From: Methanocella arvoryzae MRE50
Lineage (GTDB): Archaea; Halobacteriota; Methanocellia; Methanocellales; Methanocellaceae
DNA: 64,000 nucleotides
Assembly (NCBI RefSeq): GCF_000063445.1
Contig: NC_009464.1
Span: 806,001-870,000, forward strand
Direction of reading: 5' to 3'
Under the pieces are notes generated by a model. It did no database searches, was not told the origin of the DNA, and saw only the letters and a program-made list of their open reading frames with translations. Below, in pieces: positions 32,949 to 42,133 of this stretch. Position 1 is the stretch's first letter. The number at the start of each line of letters is the position of its first letter. Position numbers and translations under genes: made by a program.

Positions 32949-34049
32949 TCAATTACCCGGCGAGTTACCGGTCTCTACATGAACGTTCTCAGCGACAGTA
33001 TCGACAGCCTTATCCTTGCTTCCTTTGAACGCCTGCGCTGCCGCCATCTCTTTCGCCCTCCTCCGCTGTGACTTCCGATAGTAGGACAGCGGGTGGGTGA
33101 CATACTCGCATAACTTGTTTTTCCCGATACAGTTGCCGTAGGTCATCATGGTCTTGCACCCGGGGCAAGTGTACTCGGTGCCGCTGCCGCCGGTGATGTG
33201 CTGCACCTGGTAGTGGGTGAGGTCCTCCCGGAAGTCGGGGGCCATCCGGTATAAATCCATGATGGCGTCCTTGTCGAGTCCGATGTTGGCGAGGAAGGAG
33301 GTCAGGGCGAACCGGGCAGTGTGGGGCAGGTTTATGCCTTTCTGCAGGTCTGCCAGCAGGTTTTTCATGCAGGGCGGGAACGAGTCCTGGGTTACTTCAC
33401 CATCGCCTGAGAGGCCTTTTTCGCTCTTGAGCTTATCCAGCGATTCCCGGATCTCCGCCAGGTAAGGCTCCAGTACAGGCTTCATTTCCGCCGGTACCTT
33501 AGCGCCGAAGCCGGCCTGGATTTTTTCTCTGACCGCCTCTTCCAGCAGGCGGGTAAAAGTTTCCCGGGACACATAGACCATACCAGCCACTACCTTTCGG
33601 TTGATCAGCTTCCACTCGAGGTTCCGCAGCCCGGCGGCATACCGAAGATAGTCGGTGAAGTGGATGATGAACTCCCGGTCTTTCGCCCGGGCAGTTATGC
33701 CGAAGTCCCGGCCCACGTCCATGAGGCCGGTGTCGCTTTCGTCGAGCAGCAGGGTATACGCCCGCTTGGATTCCCACAACGCAAACCGTTTCATCAGGTA
33801 CTGGTCTTCAGTCATCGCCACCAGCATACGGGCAACCGGATAAGAGAGCAGTTCCCGCTCCGGGTCAGGCAGCAGATCGTCTGCCTGGACATCGCCCTTA
33901 ATCGAGTTGAGGACCCGTTTTTTAGCCCTCAGCCGCACCTGTCCGTAAGCCGGCTTCTGAAGGATGTCCTCCATGGAGTAGTTGCGGTCCCTGACGTAGG
34001 ACAGCGCTTCCTGAGTAAACGGATACTTTGCAAAGCCGACCGCGTCCAT
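32949..34049 (-). CDS. priL: DNA primase large subunit PriL
   Basis: 366-residue regulatory subunit of the archaeal/eukaryotic primase, which with PriS makes RNA/DNA primers. The C-terminal [4Fe-4S] domain supplies four cysteines: FPPCMKNLL, TEYTCPGCKTM, YGNCIGKN and KLCEYVTHPLSYY. The N-terminal helical domain opens FAKYPFTQEALSYVRDR. A hydrophilic tail follows the iron-sulfur domain. It is on the strand of pcn and tfs, forming a loose replication/transcription group, but the KGG gene lies between on the other strand. No priS is in this window. Confidence 0.93.
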   Translation of the reverse strand: MDAVGFAKYPFTQEALSYVRDRNYSMEDILQKPAYGQVRLRAKKRVLNSIKGDVQADDLLPDPERELLSYPVARMLVAMTEDQYLMKRFALWESKRAYTLLLDESDTGLMDVGRDFGITARAKDREFIIHFTDYLRYAAGLRNLEWKLINRKVVAGMVYVSRETFTRLLEEAVREKIQAGFGAKVPAEMKPVLEPYLAEIRESLDKLKSEKGLSGDGEVTQDSFPPCMKNLLADLQKGINLPHTARFALTSFLANIGLDKDAIMDLYRMAPDFREDLTHYQVQHITGGSGTEYTCPGCKTMMTYGNCIGKNKLCEYVTHPLSYYRKSQRRRAKEMAAAQAFKGSKDKAVDTVAENVHVETGNSPGN

Positions 34050-34329
34050 GACAGGTGCTCCTCGTGCTGACTGTAGCAGTATAAGCTATTCCTGTAATAA
34101 TGGCAGGGCCAGAGGTAAAAACTTTTTTCAGGGCTTGCCAGGTAATTGAAAAAATGTGATACTGATACTATCCACGGTAATCGCCCGGACAACGAAACTT
34201 TAGCTTAAATCACCGAGCTCCGCCTGGTGTTCGCGTTCTGTCCACATTCAGGACCAACAGGTCCAAGTTTTGTTTTTTCTACGGGTCATTTTCATTGCAA
34301 TATAGTACGGATGAGATTCTGGTGATGAT

Positions 34330-34521
34330 ATGGCCAGGAGGATGGAAGTGTCAGAAAAAGGCGGCATGTCTGTAAAAGAGGCAGGCCGCAAGGGCGGTCA
34401 GGCTACCTCAAAGTCCCACGATCGCAAGTTCTACGAGGAGATTGGGCACAAGGGCGGGGTAAAAGGCGGCCAGAGAGTCAGGGAGCTAATCCAGAAGGGG
34501 AAAGAAGCTGAAAGAAAATAA
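34330..34521 (+). CDS. KGG-motif stress protein, paralog 1
   Basis: 63-residue, highly charged, Gly-rich protein. It repeats the KGG pattern: SEKGGMSVKEAGRKGGQA, GHKGGVKGGQRVRELIQKGK. This is the stress-induced KGG family (GsiB/hydrophilin-like), thought to protect cells during desiccation or osmotic stress. GGTGATGAT just before the ATG could be the ribosome site. A second copy lies at 53689-53883 with the same FYEEIGHKGG segment. Confidence 0.88.
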   Translation: MARRMEVSEKGGMSVKEAGRKGGQATSKSHDRKFYEEIGHKGGVKGGQRVRELIQKGKEAERK

Positions 34522-34574
34522 TGTAGTGGCGTCAAGTTTGCGGTACAAACTTGAGCCTTTCCCTGTAAATTCAT

Positions 34575-35315
34575 TTACTCAGACTCGATTCTCGGCGCCA
34601 GCAGGTAGATGACAGTGCCGTTGCCACTGGCAATGCTGAAAGTGAACTTGACAGGGTAGTCGGTGCCGAGGTCGATGGTTACCTGTTCGGCCTTGCCCAG
34701 GGACTTGACGATGTCGTTCAGGTAGTCCAGCGAGAATAAGGACCTTACGTTGCTCGTCGCCTGCAGAGAGATGAGGTTTGATTCAGGTATCTCCAGGCGC
34801 ACCTTGTCCAGGTCGCCCTCGGCCTCGACGTAGAAGGTCTTGTCCTGCACGCCCAGGGCCATGTGATCGGATACCTTTTCCGCAGCCTTGACTGCTCTTT
34901 TCAGCTCTGCGCCGTTCAGCACGATCTTTCCGGGCAGTTCGAGAGCCGGCACTTTCGGCTCTTTCCTGATGGAGCCGGGGTCGAGCAGCGACAGAGTATA
35001 TGCGAGCCCTCCCGTGCGAATCTCCAGTTTGCGGGTCTCTTCATTGAGGTTTAGCTCGAGCCGGTCGTCCCTGGCAGTCATGCCGAGGATGTCCATGAAC
35101 CTGACCAGGTCTATGCCTATCTCGCCATCGGTAGCCTCGAAGGTGTCAAACGCCTTAGCGTTCAGGTCGAATGCCACCATGGCGACGTTGGCAGGATCAA
35201 CCGCACGTGCGGAGATGGAGTCCTTCGTGATCCTGAACTTGGCCTCGTCGACCAGCGTCGATACGGCCTCGATCGCGTCCTTGAAGACCTCTGCATTGAT
35301 TGCCGCCTTGAACAT
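34575..35315 (-). CDS. pcn: PCNA sliding clamp
   Basis: 246-residue processivity clamp; trimers encircle DNA and recruit polymerase, ligase and nucleases. The two-domain fold is clear: FKAAINAEVFKDAIEAVSTL at the start, VAMVAFDLNAKAFDTFE, the interdomain region, and the C-terminal core YLNDIVKSLGKAEQVTIDLG. Length matches archaeal PCNA. tfs lies 142 bases upstream on the same strand, a common archaeal arrangement, so cotranscription is plausible. Confidence 0.97.
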   Translation of the reverse strand: MFKAAINAEVFKDAIEAVSTLVDEAKFRITKDSISARAVDPANVAMVAFDLNAKAFDTFEATDGEIGIDLVRFMDILGMTARDDRLELNLNEETRKLEIRTGGLAYTLSLLDPGSIRKEPKVPALELPGKIVLNGAELKRAVKAAEKVSDHMALGVQDKTFYVEAEGDLDKVRLEIPESNLISLQATSNVRSLFSLDYLNDIVKSLGKAEQVTIDLGTDYPVKFTFSIASGNGTVIYLLAPRIESE

Positions 35316-35457
35316 GTTATATTCCTTGCCCTTGGTTATTACTAACTGTAGTTAACGCTATAGCTAAATAAAAGCTTTGATAGAGGTACGAAGGTCATGC
35401 ATGTATGCATGATACTCATGCTCACGCATACCTACGTATACCTGTAAATGCCCGGCG

Positions 35458-35778
35458 TTAGTTATACTCACGCCAGGTCTTGCCGCACTCTGTACAGCGG
35501 AAAAAGCGCACTTCGCTCTCATCGGCGCTGCGCAGCTGGCGCATCCACCAGTAGGCCTTCTGGTTCCCGCAGTCGGGGCACTTGACCTCTTCAGTGGTGG
35601 GCAGGCCCGCGTCCTGCTTCTCGTCCAGCACAGTGATCTCGCGTTCCTGATCCTTGACGGGGCCGCCGACAATCATGTTGCCGGCCTGTGCCTTCTTTTC
35701 GTGGCCGCACTTGCGGCATTTCACCATGCCGCCACCGCCCGGCCTCATAATACTCTTGCATTTAGGACAGAATTCCAT
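35458..35778 (-). CDS. tfs: Transcription factor S (TFIIS-like cleavage factor)
   Basis: 106 residues with two zinc ribbons: N-terminal CPKC and CRKC (about residues 4-25) and C-terminal CPDC and CTEC. The loop SADESEVRFFRC carries the Asp-Glu pair that inserts into the RNA polymerase active site and stimulates transcript cleavage in stalled complexes. The family's usual QxRSADE is here QLRSADE. Length is typical. It is upstream of pcn on the same strand. Confidence 0.95.
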   Translation of the reverse strand: MEFCPKCKSIMRPGGGGMVKCRKCGHEKKAQAGNMIVGGPVKDQEREITVLDEKQDAGLPTTEEVKCPDCGNQKAYWWMRQLRSADESEVRFFRCTECGKTWREYN

Positions 35779-36082
35779 GAGTTAGTTCCCTCTCATCATC
35801 GATCGTACTATGCGTGGCAGTCCTAAGCCAGTCCGGCAGTTCGCTTGTACGTACAGGACAACGCGTTCTGCGCGCTGCGCTCTCAGCCTGCAGCAGATCG
35901 ATATCACCGGCCATCTCAGGCATCTGTGAGGATTTGAATAGACGCCAGTAAGCTTAAGGGTTGCGGCGCTATCACCCGGTCCGATCCGGCTTCACTTAAG
36001 TTCATTGCCTCATATTATAAAAATTATTTGCGCAGGGAATAATGACGCTCACCGATCAGGACATCACGGTGTCATAAAAAAG
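35779..36082. other. Intergenic stretch with no recognised content
   Basis: Between tfs and the symporter terminator I see no convincing gene. There is an AT-rich segment (attataaaaattattt near 36013-36028) and a local GC-rich part (gcgttctgcgcgctgcgc), but no tRNA fold or convincing reading frame. It may hold the tfs promoter. Confidence 0.4.
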
Positions 36083-36109
36083 AAAAGGGGTAAGTAGTAT
36101 ACCCCTTTT
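36083..36109 (-). terminator. Stem-loop terminator of the symporter gene
   Basis: AAAAGGGGT and ACCCCTTTT form a 9-bp stem with a 9-base loop that begins within the stop codon of the symporter. On the transcribed strand it is followed by a run of Ts (ttcttttttatg), suiting factor-independent termination. Confidence 0.7.
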
Positions 36110-37544
36110 AGGCCGGCACCTTGTCGATACCGCCGCTCTTCTTGCCAGCCTTGCGCTCGTCGAAGTACTTCTTCGTCTCCGCGACGACCACTCCGCTCAG
36201 CGCAACGAGGGCGATCAGGTTGGGTATGGCCATCATGCCGTTGAACGTGTCGGAGATATCCCATACCAGGCCGACCTTAGTCACGGAGCCGAACAGCACC
36301 GCGGCCAGGAAGACGATCTTATAGACCCGCTTCATCCTGTTGCCGAACAGGTAGTGGAAACACTGTTCTCCGTAGTAAGCCCAGCCGAGGATGGTCGAAT
36401 ACCCGAACAGGACTGCGGAGGCGACGGCGATCAGCAGGCCGATCGGACCCAGAGAGTTAGCGAAGGCCGCGATCGTCAGATCTGTGCTTGAGAACGTGCC
36501 GTCGTCCCACAGGCCGCTGGTCAGCACTACCAGGCCGGTGATCGAGCAGATGATGAGCGTGTCGATGAACACTTCGGTAATCGCTATCATGCCCTGGTAT
36601 ACGGGCTTGTTAGTCTTGGCCGCTGCATATGCGATAGGTGCGCTGCCCAGACCGGCTTCATTCGAGAAGACACCTCTCGCCACACCGTACCTGATAGCCT
36701 GCGAAACCGCGTAGCCTGCCGCACCGCCGACCGCCGCATAGGGTGTGAAGGCGTAGGTGAAGACCAGCATTAAAGCGTCCGGTATTTTAGAGAAGTTCAG
36801 GACCAGCACCAGCAAGCCGCCGATGACATACAGAATGGCCATGAAGGGCACCAGGACGGATGCGACTTCGCCGATCCTCTTGATGCCGCCGAAAGTGACA
36901 AGAGCAGTGATAAAGACAAGGATGATGCCTATGACGACGCTGAGCAGAGAGACGCTGCCGAGCACGGGCACGTCGACGCTGCCTATTGCCTGTACCTGAG
37001 AGGTAAGGGCGAGCGTAACCGAGTTCGCCTGCACCATGCTGCCGATACCGAACGCCGCGATCATGCCGAAAAAGGCGAACAGCATGGCGAGCCACTTCAT
37101 CTTCAGCCCTTTCTCGATGTAGTACATCGGGCCGCCCGACATAGTCCCGTCGGCGTTCTTCGTCCTGTACTTCACCGCCAGGACTGCTTCCGAGTACTTA
37201 GTCACCATACCCACCAGGGCAGTGACCCACATCCAGAACAGCGCACCCGGGCCACCGAGCACTATTGCAGTAGCGACACCGGCAATGTTACCCGTGCCGA
37301 CCGTGGCCGACAGGGCGGTACACAGCGCGTGGAACGAGGGGATGTCGCCCTCCTGGTCAGATTTCCGGCTCTTCGCCGCGTGCAGCATCATGGCAAAGGC
37401 ATGCGGCAGCTCCCGGAACTGCAGGCCTTTCAGCCTCAGGGTCAGCAGCAAGCCAGTACCTACCAGCAGGACCAGCATTACGGGGCCCCACACCCAACCG
37501 TTAACGGTGTTTATCACCTGTTGTACAACCTCTAGAACTCCCAT
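36108..37544 (-). CDS. AGCS-family sodium/alanine (glycine) symporter
   Basis: 478-residue secondary transporter with about eleven membrane helices. Family signatures visible: GDIPSFHALCTALSATVGTG-NIAGVATAI in helices 2-3, GGPMYYIEKGLKMKW, and FSNEAGLGSAPIAYAAAKT in the substrate region. It imports alanine or glycine with sodium. The gene is monocistronic, ending at a stem-loop terminator. Length is normal for the family. Confidence 0.94.
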   Translation of the reverse strand: MGVLEVVQQVINTVNGWVWGPVMLVLLVGTGLLLTLRLKGLQFRELPHAFAMMLHAAKSRKSDQEGDIPSFHALCTALSATVGTGNIAGVATAIVLGGPGALFWMWVTALVGMVTKYSEAVLAVKYRTKNADGTMSGGPMYYIEKGLKMKWLAMLFAFFGMIAAFGIGSMVQANSVTLALTSQVQAIGSVDVPVLGSVSLLSVVIGIILVFITALVTFGGIKRIGEVASVLVPFMAILYVIGGLLVLVLNFSKIPDALMLVFTYAFTPYAAVGGAAGYAVSQAIRYGVARGVFSNEAGLGSAPIAYAAAKTNKPVYQGMIAITEVFIDTLIICSITGLVVLTSGLWDDGTFSSTDLTIAAFANSLGPIGLLIAVASAVLFGYSTILGWAYYGEQCFHYLFGNRMKRVYKIVFLAAVLFGSVTKVGLVWDISDTFNGMMAIPNLIALVALSGVVVAETKKYFDERKAGKKSGGIDKVPA

Positions 37545-37650
37545 GGAATTTCCTCAACTAGATAATATGAAAGGGCTAGAGTACAAATCGGATAAATAGA
37601 TATCGGTTTTAGCCGGCGCAAGCAGCCCATACATGCGCCGGCTTAGCTAC

Positions 37651-38199
37651 TCAGGGCCTAATCACAGGCGGTTTCTTGATCAGGGAGTACAGCAGCGCCC
37701 CGATGACCGCCAGAATGACGCCGATAATCAGCGTTACCGGCAGACAGCAGACGATGTTGCCGATGAGGGAGCCGATGATCGAGGTACCGTCATACCCGGT
37801 CAGGAAGCTGAAGAGTATGGACAGGACAATGGCTACCGGCCGGTGAATGAGCTCCGCCACGGCTCCGGCGATAGCACCTGCGAGGGCGGCTTCGCCTTTC
37901 GTGACAAATGGCGCCATCTTTGCCGCCAGCGCTCCCGCACCGATAAAGGTCAGCAACTTCAGCGCCTGGATAGCCAGATAGCCGAGGCTTATACCCATGA
38001 AGCCTGTAGATGGCAGCTCAGGCGGCCCCTCCGGAAGGTTCTCGGGATCTGCATACTGCTCCTGCCACTGCATCGATTCTTCCATAAACTGCTGCCCGCC
38101 GATCACGTTGACCAGAATATCGCCGGCGAGCGTCAGCAGGATCAGGACTATGGCTGCGATGACGCCAGCCTTGATTGCCGCTGCATATTTAGGGTCCAT
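37651..38199 (-). CDS. Membrane protein with duplicated Gly/Ala-rich helices, unknown
   Basis: 182 residues: helix 1 AGVIAAIVLILLTLAGDILV, an acidic-proline loop (about 40-65, EQYADPENLPEGPPELPSTG), then three or four helices including AALAGAIAGAVAELI and CCLPVTLIIGVILAVIGALL. Two adjacent cysteines (NIVCCLPV) lie at the start of the last helix. No family recognised; the layout recalls small archaeal DUF-type membrane proteins. Confidence 0.65.
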   Translation of the reverse strand: MDPKYAAAIKAGVIAAIVLILLTLAGDILVNVIGGQQFMEESMQWQEQYADPENLPEGPPELPSTGFMGISLGYLAIQALKLLTFIGAGALAAKMAPFVTKGEAALAGAIAGAVAELIHRPVAIVLSILFSFLTGYDGTSIIGSLIGNIVCCLPVTLIIGVILAVIGALLYSLIKKPPVIRP

Positions 38200-38349
38200 G
38201 ATAACGCATCCTTACCCTACAATTATATTGGCGGCTAATAATAACAATATCTCGATATATGTGCGCCGACAAAATCAGGCAATAGTGGGGCGGTAGCACG
38301 TCTGATAAGTTGTTGGGTTCGTCTGTCAACAGGGCTGGAGATGAGATAG

Positions 38350-38991
38350 CTATGGCAAAAACAGCCCTTCATTCTTGAAAATGTGTCTGGCCGTGTTATT
38401 CGCCCACGCCACCGAGCCGACATCTGCAACCTTGTGAGCGTCGCTGCCTATTGTGTACTTCACCCCGGCATCCCGGCACTTTGCCAGGAAATCCCAGGAG
38501 GGCAGGCAGTGCTTGGAGTTGATCTCGATCGCTACGTTGTTGTCCCGGAGCGCCTCGACCAGCAGGTCCTCATATTCCTGAATAGGGCTGAACTGGACGC
38601 CCGCGCTCCACGCATGGTGGGCGAGCACGTCGACCTTCTCGTCCTGCACCGCCCGTAAAACTGCATGATAGTATGTTTCCCAGGACTGCGCTCCGTGAAA
38701 GGATGCGAGGACGAGGTCCATGCCATCGCGATCGGAAAGGTAGACTTCACCAGTCGGGAGAATCTCAGCCTCGATGCCCACGAGCACTTTGACCCGGTAG
38801 GACGGCTGGAGCAACTCCACCTCTTTTCTCGTCTCCCTCACCATCTTCTCGGTGACAGCGCTACCGTGCCCCGGCCCGTGGTCGGTGATTGCCACCAGAT
38901 CGAGCCCCTTTGCCTCCGCCGCCTCGATGACGTTGTGCACACTATCCCTGCCGTCCGATTTAGAGGTATGAACGTGCATGTCGACCTTCAT
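38350..38991 (-). CDS. PHP-domain metal-dependent phosphoesterase
   Basis: 213 residues. The PHP motifs are MHVHTSKSDG (first), AITDHGPGHG (second), and later LAHHAW, EINSKHCLPS and TIGSDAHKVADVG, giving the His/Asp set that binds two or three metals. Relatives include polymerase-X and histidinol phosphatase. I start at MKVDMHVHTSKS with a GGAG upstream; 61 further upstream codons read through the CACAGAG element and are surely not native. Substrate unknown. Confidence 0.88.
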   Translation of the reverse strand: MKVDMHVHTSKSDGRDSVHNVIEAAEAKGLDLVAITDHGPGHGSAVTEKMVRETRKEVELLQPSYRVKVLVGIEAEILPTGEVYLSDRDGMDLVLASFHGAQSWETYYHAVLRAVQDEKVDVLAHHAWSAGVQFSPIQEYEDLLVEALRDNNVAIEINSKHCLPSWDFLAKCRDAGVKYTIGSDAHKVADVGSVAWANNTARHIFKNEGLFLP

Positions 38992-39095
38992 GAGGAAAGC
39001 TCCGGTAATGCTCACTAAATATGGCTCGTGCGGGCTTATAATTTTGGTTTTAACATGACCATGATGACTAATGACCCCGTTGGCATCTATGGGTT

Positions 39096-39279
39096 CACCA
39101 CAGAGTGCACAGAGTGCACAGAGGCTCACAAAGCGACTGGTTACCACAGAGACACAGAGTGCACAGAGACGCACAGAGACTTATTATATAATCTGCCATA
39201 TGCCCAGCATGCTATCTAACAATCTCTGTGCATCTCTGTGCCTCTGTGGTAAACCGTTTCTCCGTGAGCCTCTGTAGTG
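39096..39279. repeat. CACAGAG-type element, two-armed copy
   Basis: Left arm 39096-39180 (CACAGAG orientation) and right arm 39221-39279 (CTCTGTG orientation) are separated by a 40-base AT-rich centre. Each arm holds the core: right arm GGTAAACCG, three bases, CTCCGTGAGCCTC, and the left arm its complement with GTTACC and GAGGCTCAC. The arms could form a hairpin. The right arm is the closest match to the 21891-21957 copy. Nothing else fills the 333-base gap between the PHP and phosphatidyltransferase genes. Confidence 0.88.
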
Positions 39280-39324
39280 AAAAATCAGTTTATGGGGAAT
39301 ATGCCCTGTAATCATGGGTATTCT

Positions 39325-39951
39325 TTAGTACCTATTCCTGTTCCAGTACAGGTAAAACACGCGCTGTAAGGCGGACAGGTTGGTCCCGATTGCCACGATT
39401 GCGACTGCTATAGTCATCGCGCTGTAGCCGAAGAAGGTGTAGGCGCTGAGGCAGGAGAATACTATCAGAGTGATGACGGTCTCTGGCCGGCCGAAGATGC
39501 CGATGCCTTCGAGGGGGTCTTTGATCTTGCCGTCGTGCTTCTGCTGGTAGCCGATCTCCGCGTAGACGACTGGCTTGATGAAGGTGTTGATCATCGACCC
39601 GATGATGGCGACGGCAACGAGGCGCATGTCGACCATGCCGCCGAGGCCGATGCCCAGCAGCACGATACAGTCCACGTACTTGTCGACGATCCAGTCGATG
39701 GCGGCGCCGAACTTCGACGCTTTTTTATTGATCCTCGCCACGCCGCCGTCGATGAAGTCGAGCAGCCCGGATAAGAGCAACGCGGCTGCGCCTGCATAGG
39801 CAACGTTGAGTCCGTAGAGCGTGCCTGCGGCTATGCCGAGCAAAAGAGAGAGCAGCGTGATCTGGTTAGGGGTGATGCCGGTAGCGGCAAAAACCTTAGA
39901 CAGCGGGCTGATCAAGCCTATCAGGTGATCTCGGTACTTGGTAAGGTTCAA
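39325..39951 (-). CDS. CDP-alcohol phosphatidyltransferase, archaetidylinositol-phosphate synthase-like
   Basis: 208-residue membrane enzyme with about five helices. The catalytic motif D-G-x2-A-R-x8-G-x3-D-x3-D is complete in DFIDGGVARINKKASKFGAAI followed by DWIVDKYVD. Its N-terminus (YRDHLIGLISPLSKVFAATGITPNQITLLSL) matches the archaeal AIP synthase subgroup, which joins CDP-archaeol to an inositol phosphate in ether-lipid synthesis. Head-group specificity is inferred from family resemblance. Confidence 0.85.
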   Translation of the reverse strand: MNLTKYRDHLIGLISPLSKVFAATGITPNQITLLSLLLGIAAGTLYGLNVAYAGAAALLLSGLLDFIDGGVARINKKASKFGAAIDWIVDKYVDCIVLLGIGLGGMVDMRLVAVAIIGSMINTFIKPVVYAEIGYQQKHDGKIKDPLEGIGIFGRPETVITLIVFSCLSAYTFFGYSAMTIAVAIVAIGTNLSALQRVFYLYWNRNRY

Positions 39952-40036
39952 ACGCCGCCCTCCAGGGACATGAATTGTTGAGGGAATTAGTACTTAAACT
40001 TGATGGGCGTCGCCGTGATACAGCAGGCGCTAATGA

Positions 40037-40632
<596 letters not shown>

Positions 40633-40633
<1 letters not shown>

Positions 40634-40776
40634 TTTTAGAGGGGGTGTCAGGGGAACCTTTTCCAAAAAGGTTCCCCTGACTCTCGACACCCGATCGCAG
40701 CCCGAAGGGCAGCAGGAAAAACGATGTTTTTGAGGGGGCGCAGGGGGAACTTTTTACAAAAAGTTCCCCCGTACGC
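40633..40776 (+). repeat. Double-hairpin dispersed element, copy B
   Basis: The first hairpin has a 15-bp stem (TCAGGGGAACCTTTT at 40648-40662, complement at 40666-40680), the second a 13-bp stem (GGGGGAACTTTTT at 40743-40755, complement at 40758-40770). Between them are CTCTCGACACCCGA, AGCCCGAAGGGCA and ACGATGTTTTTGAGGGGG. The element begins at the nadM stop codon. Copy A at 29259-29395 has the same order in reverse orientation, with different stem letters but conserved spacer motifs. Confidence 0.8.
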
Positions 40777-40883
40777 CAATCAAGGCCACCGGTATTATTG
40801 ATATCCCGGCCTGAACAGGTTTACTTTATCGTTGCAAATGTTATTGTGCGGCCGTACAGACTCTGTGATGGTGAGTTGAGATC

Positions 40884-42077
40884 ATGGAAGCAGTTGTCTA
40901 TACGGGCCCGGGGAGCGTGGCAGTCAAAGACATCCCCCGGCCTCAGATCGAGCATCCGACGGACGTCATTTTACGGCTGACCAGCAGCGCTATCTGCGGC
41001 AGCGATCTGCACATGTACGACGGGCACACGGACGCACAGCCGGGGCTTGTGTTTGGCCACGAGCCCATGGGCATAGTAGAGGAGGTCGGCGATGCGGTCA
41101 GGCTGGTGAAAGAAGGTGACAGAGTGGTGGTGCCATTCAACATCGCCTGCGGCGTCTGCTTCAACTGCGAGCGCGGCTTCACGAATGCCTGCCTGACGAT
41201 GAACGCGGCGAACCCGGGAGGGGCATACGGGTACACACATATGGGCCCGTACCTGGGTGCCCAGGCGGAGTTTACGCGGGTCCCTCATGCCGACTGGGCC
41301 TGCCTGAAGCTGCCCGGCCGGCCAGGCGACAGCAACGAGGATAACTTTCTGATGCTGGCAGATGTCTTCCCGACGGCGTATTATGCGACAGAGCTGGCTC
41401 AGGTAGCCCCTGGAAAAACTACGGCGGTCTTCGGAGCGGGGCCGGTAGGGCTGCTGTGCGTCCACAGCGCGCTCATGCGGGGCGCTCCGATCGTCTACTT
41501 AGTGGATAAGGATAAGAGGCGGCTGGAGATGGGATTGTCGCTGGGGGCTATACCGATCAACTTCCTTGACGGAGACCCCGTGGTTCAGATACAGGAACAC
41601 CTGAAGACGATGCGTCCGCTGCACGACGCTATGCGGTACGGAGAGGATAAGATGCTGCGAGGGGTGGATTGCGTGATCGATGCGGTGGGCTACCAGGCGT
41701 ACGATCGGCAGAACCCGGACCAGTTCAAGCCGAACCAGGTCTTGCTGGACATTGCGCGCGTGGCCAATTATACCGCGACGGTCGGCATTATCGGCGTCTA
41801 CACGATGAGCGATCCGAGGGGAAAAACAGAAGCGGAGAAGAACGGGATGATCATGATGCCATGGGGCCTGATGTGGGAGAAAGGGCTGCAGATCGGCACC
41901 GGCCAGACTCCTGTGAAGCGCTTCCAGGCATTCCTCCGGGACCAGATCATAGCGGGCAAAGCGAGCCCGGGGTCTATAGTGACGGATCACATTAAAATCG
42001 GCGATGCGCCCGAGACTTATAAAGAGTTCGACAAGCGCGGCAGCGAAGTCGTCAAGGCAGTAATCCGGTTTATCTGA
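40884..42077 (+). CDS. Zinc-dependent alcohol dehydrogenase, formaldehyde-dehydrogenase-like
   Basis: 397-residue MDR-type dehydrogenase. Catalytic zinc ligands are in AICGSDLHMYDGH and VFGHEPMG; the structural zinc site is CGVCFNCERGFTNAC; the NAD-binding Rossmann motif is FGAGPVGLLCVHSAL. The long insertions (for example MRYGEDKMLRGVDCVIDAVG) resemble the glutathione-independent formaldehyde dehydrogenase subgroup. Substrate is unproven. A double-hairpin repeat lies upstream and a bidirectional terminator downstream. Confidence 0.9.
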   Translation: MEAVVYTGPGSVAVKDIPRPQIEHPTDVILRLTSSAICGSDLHMYDGHTDAQPGLVFGHEPMGIVEEVGDAVRLVKEGDRVVVPFNIACGVCFNCERGFTNACLTMNAANPGGAYGYTHMGPYLGAQAEFTRVPHADWACLKLPGRPGDSNEDNFLMLADVFPTAYYATELAQVAPGKTTAVFGAGPVGLLCVHSALMRGAPIVYLVDKDKRRLEMGLSLGAIPINFLDGDPVVQIQEHLKTMRPLHDAMRYGEDKMLRGVDCVIDAVGYQAYDRQNPDQFKPNQVLLDIARVANYTATVGIIGVYTMSDPRGKTEAEKNGMIMMPWGLMWEKGLQIGTGQTPVKRFQAFLRDQIIAGKASPGSIVTDHIKIGDAPETYKEFDKRGSEVVKAVIRFI

Positions 42078-42099
42078 GACCGGACAGAAAAATTTTTTC

Positions 42100-42120
42100 G
42101 ATGCCGGTAGCACCGGCATC
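42100..42120. terminator. Bidirectional stem-loop terminator
   Basis: GATGCCGGT and ACCGGCATC form a 9-bp stem with an AGC loop. Short T-rich runs lie on both sides (ctttctt after it on the plus strand, and aaattttttc before it, which reads as a T-run for leftward transcription). It separates the convergent dehydrogenase and GfcR genes. Confidence 0.75.
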
Positions 42121-42133
42121 CTTTCTTAAAATC

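Noticed and set aside
38992-39174. N-terminal extension of the PHP protein
   Set aside because: It is mostly the translated CACAGAG repeat; the PHP motif starts at MKVDMHVH with its own ribosome site.
21891-39279. CRISPR array suggested by repeated short words
   Set aside because: Units are 8-12 bases, degenerate, without regular unique spacers or leader, and no cas gene is nearby.
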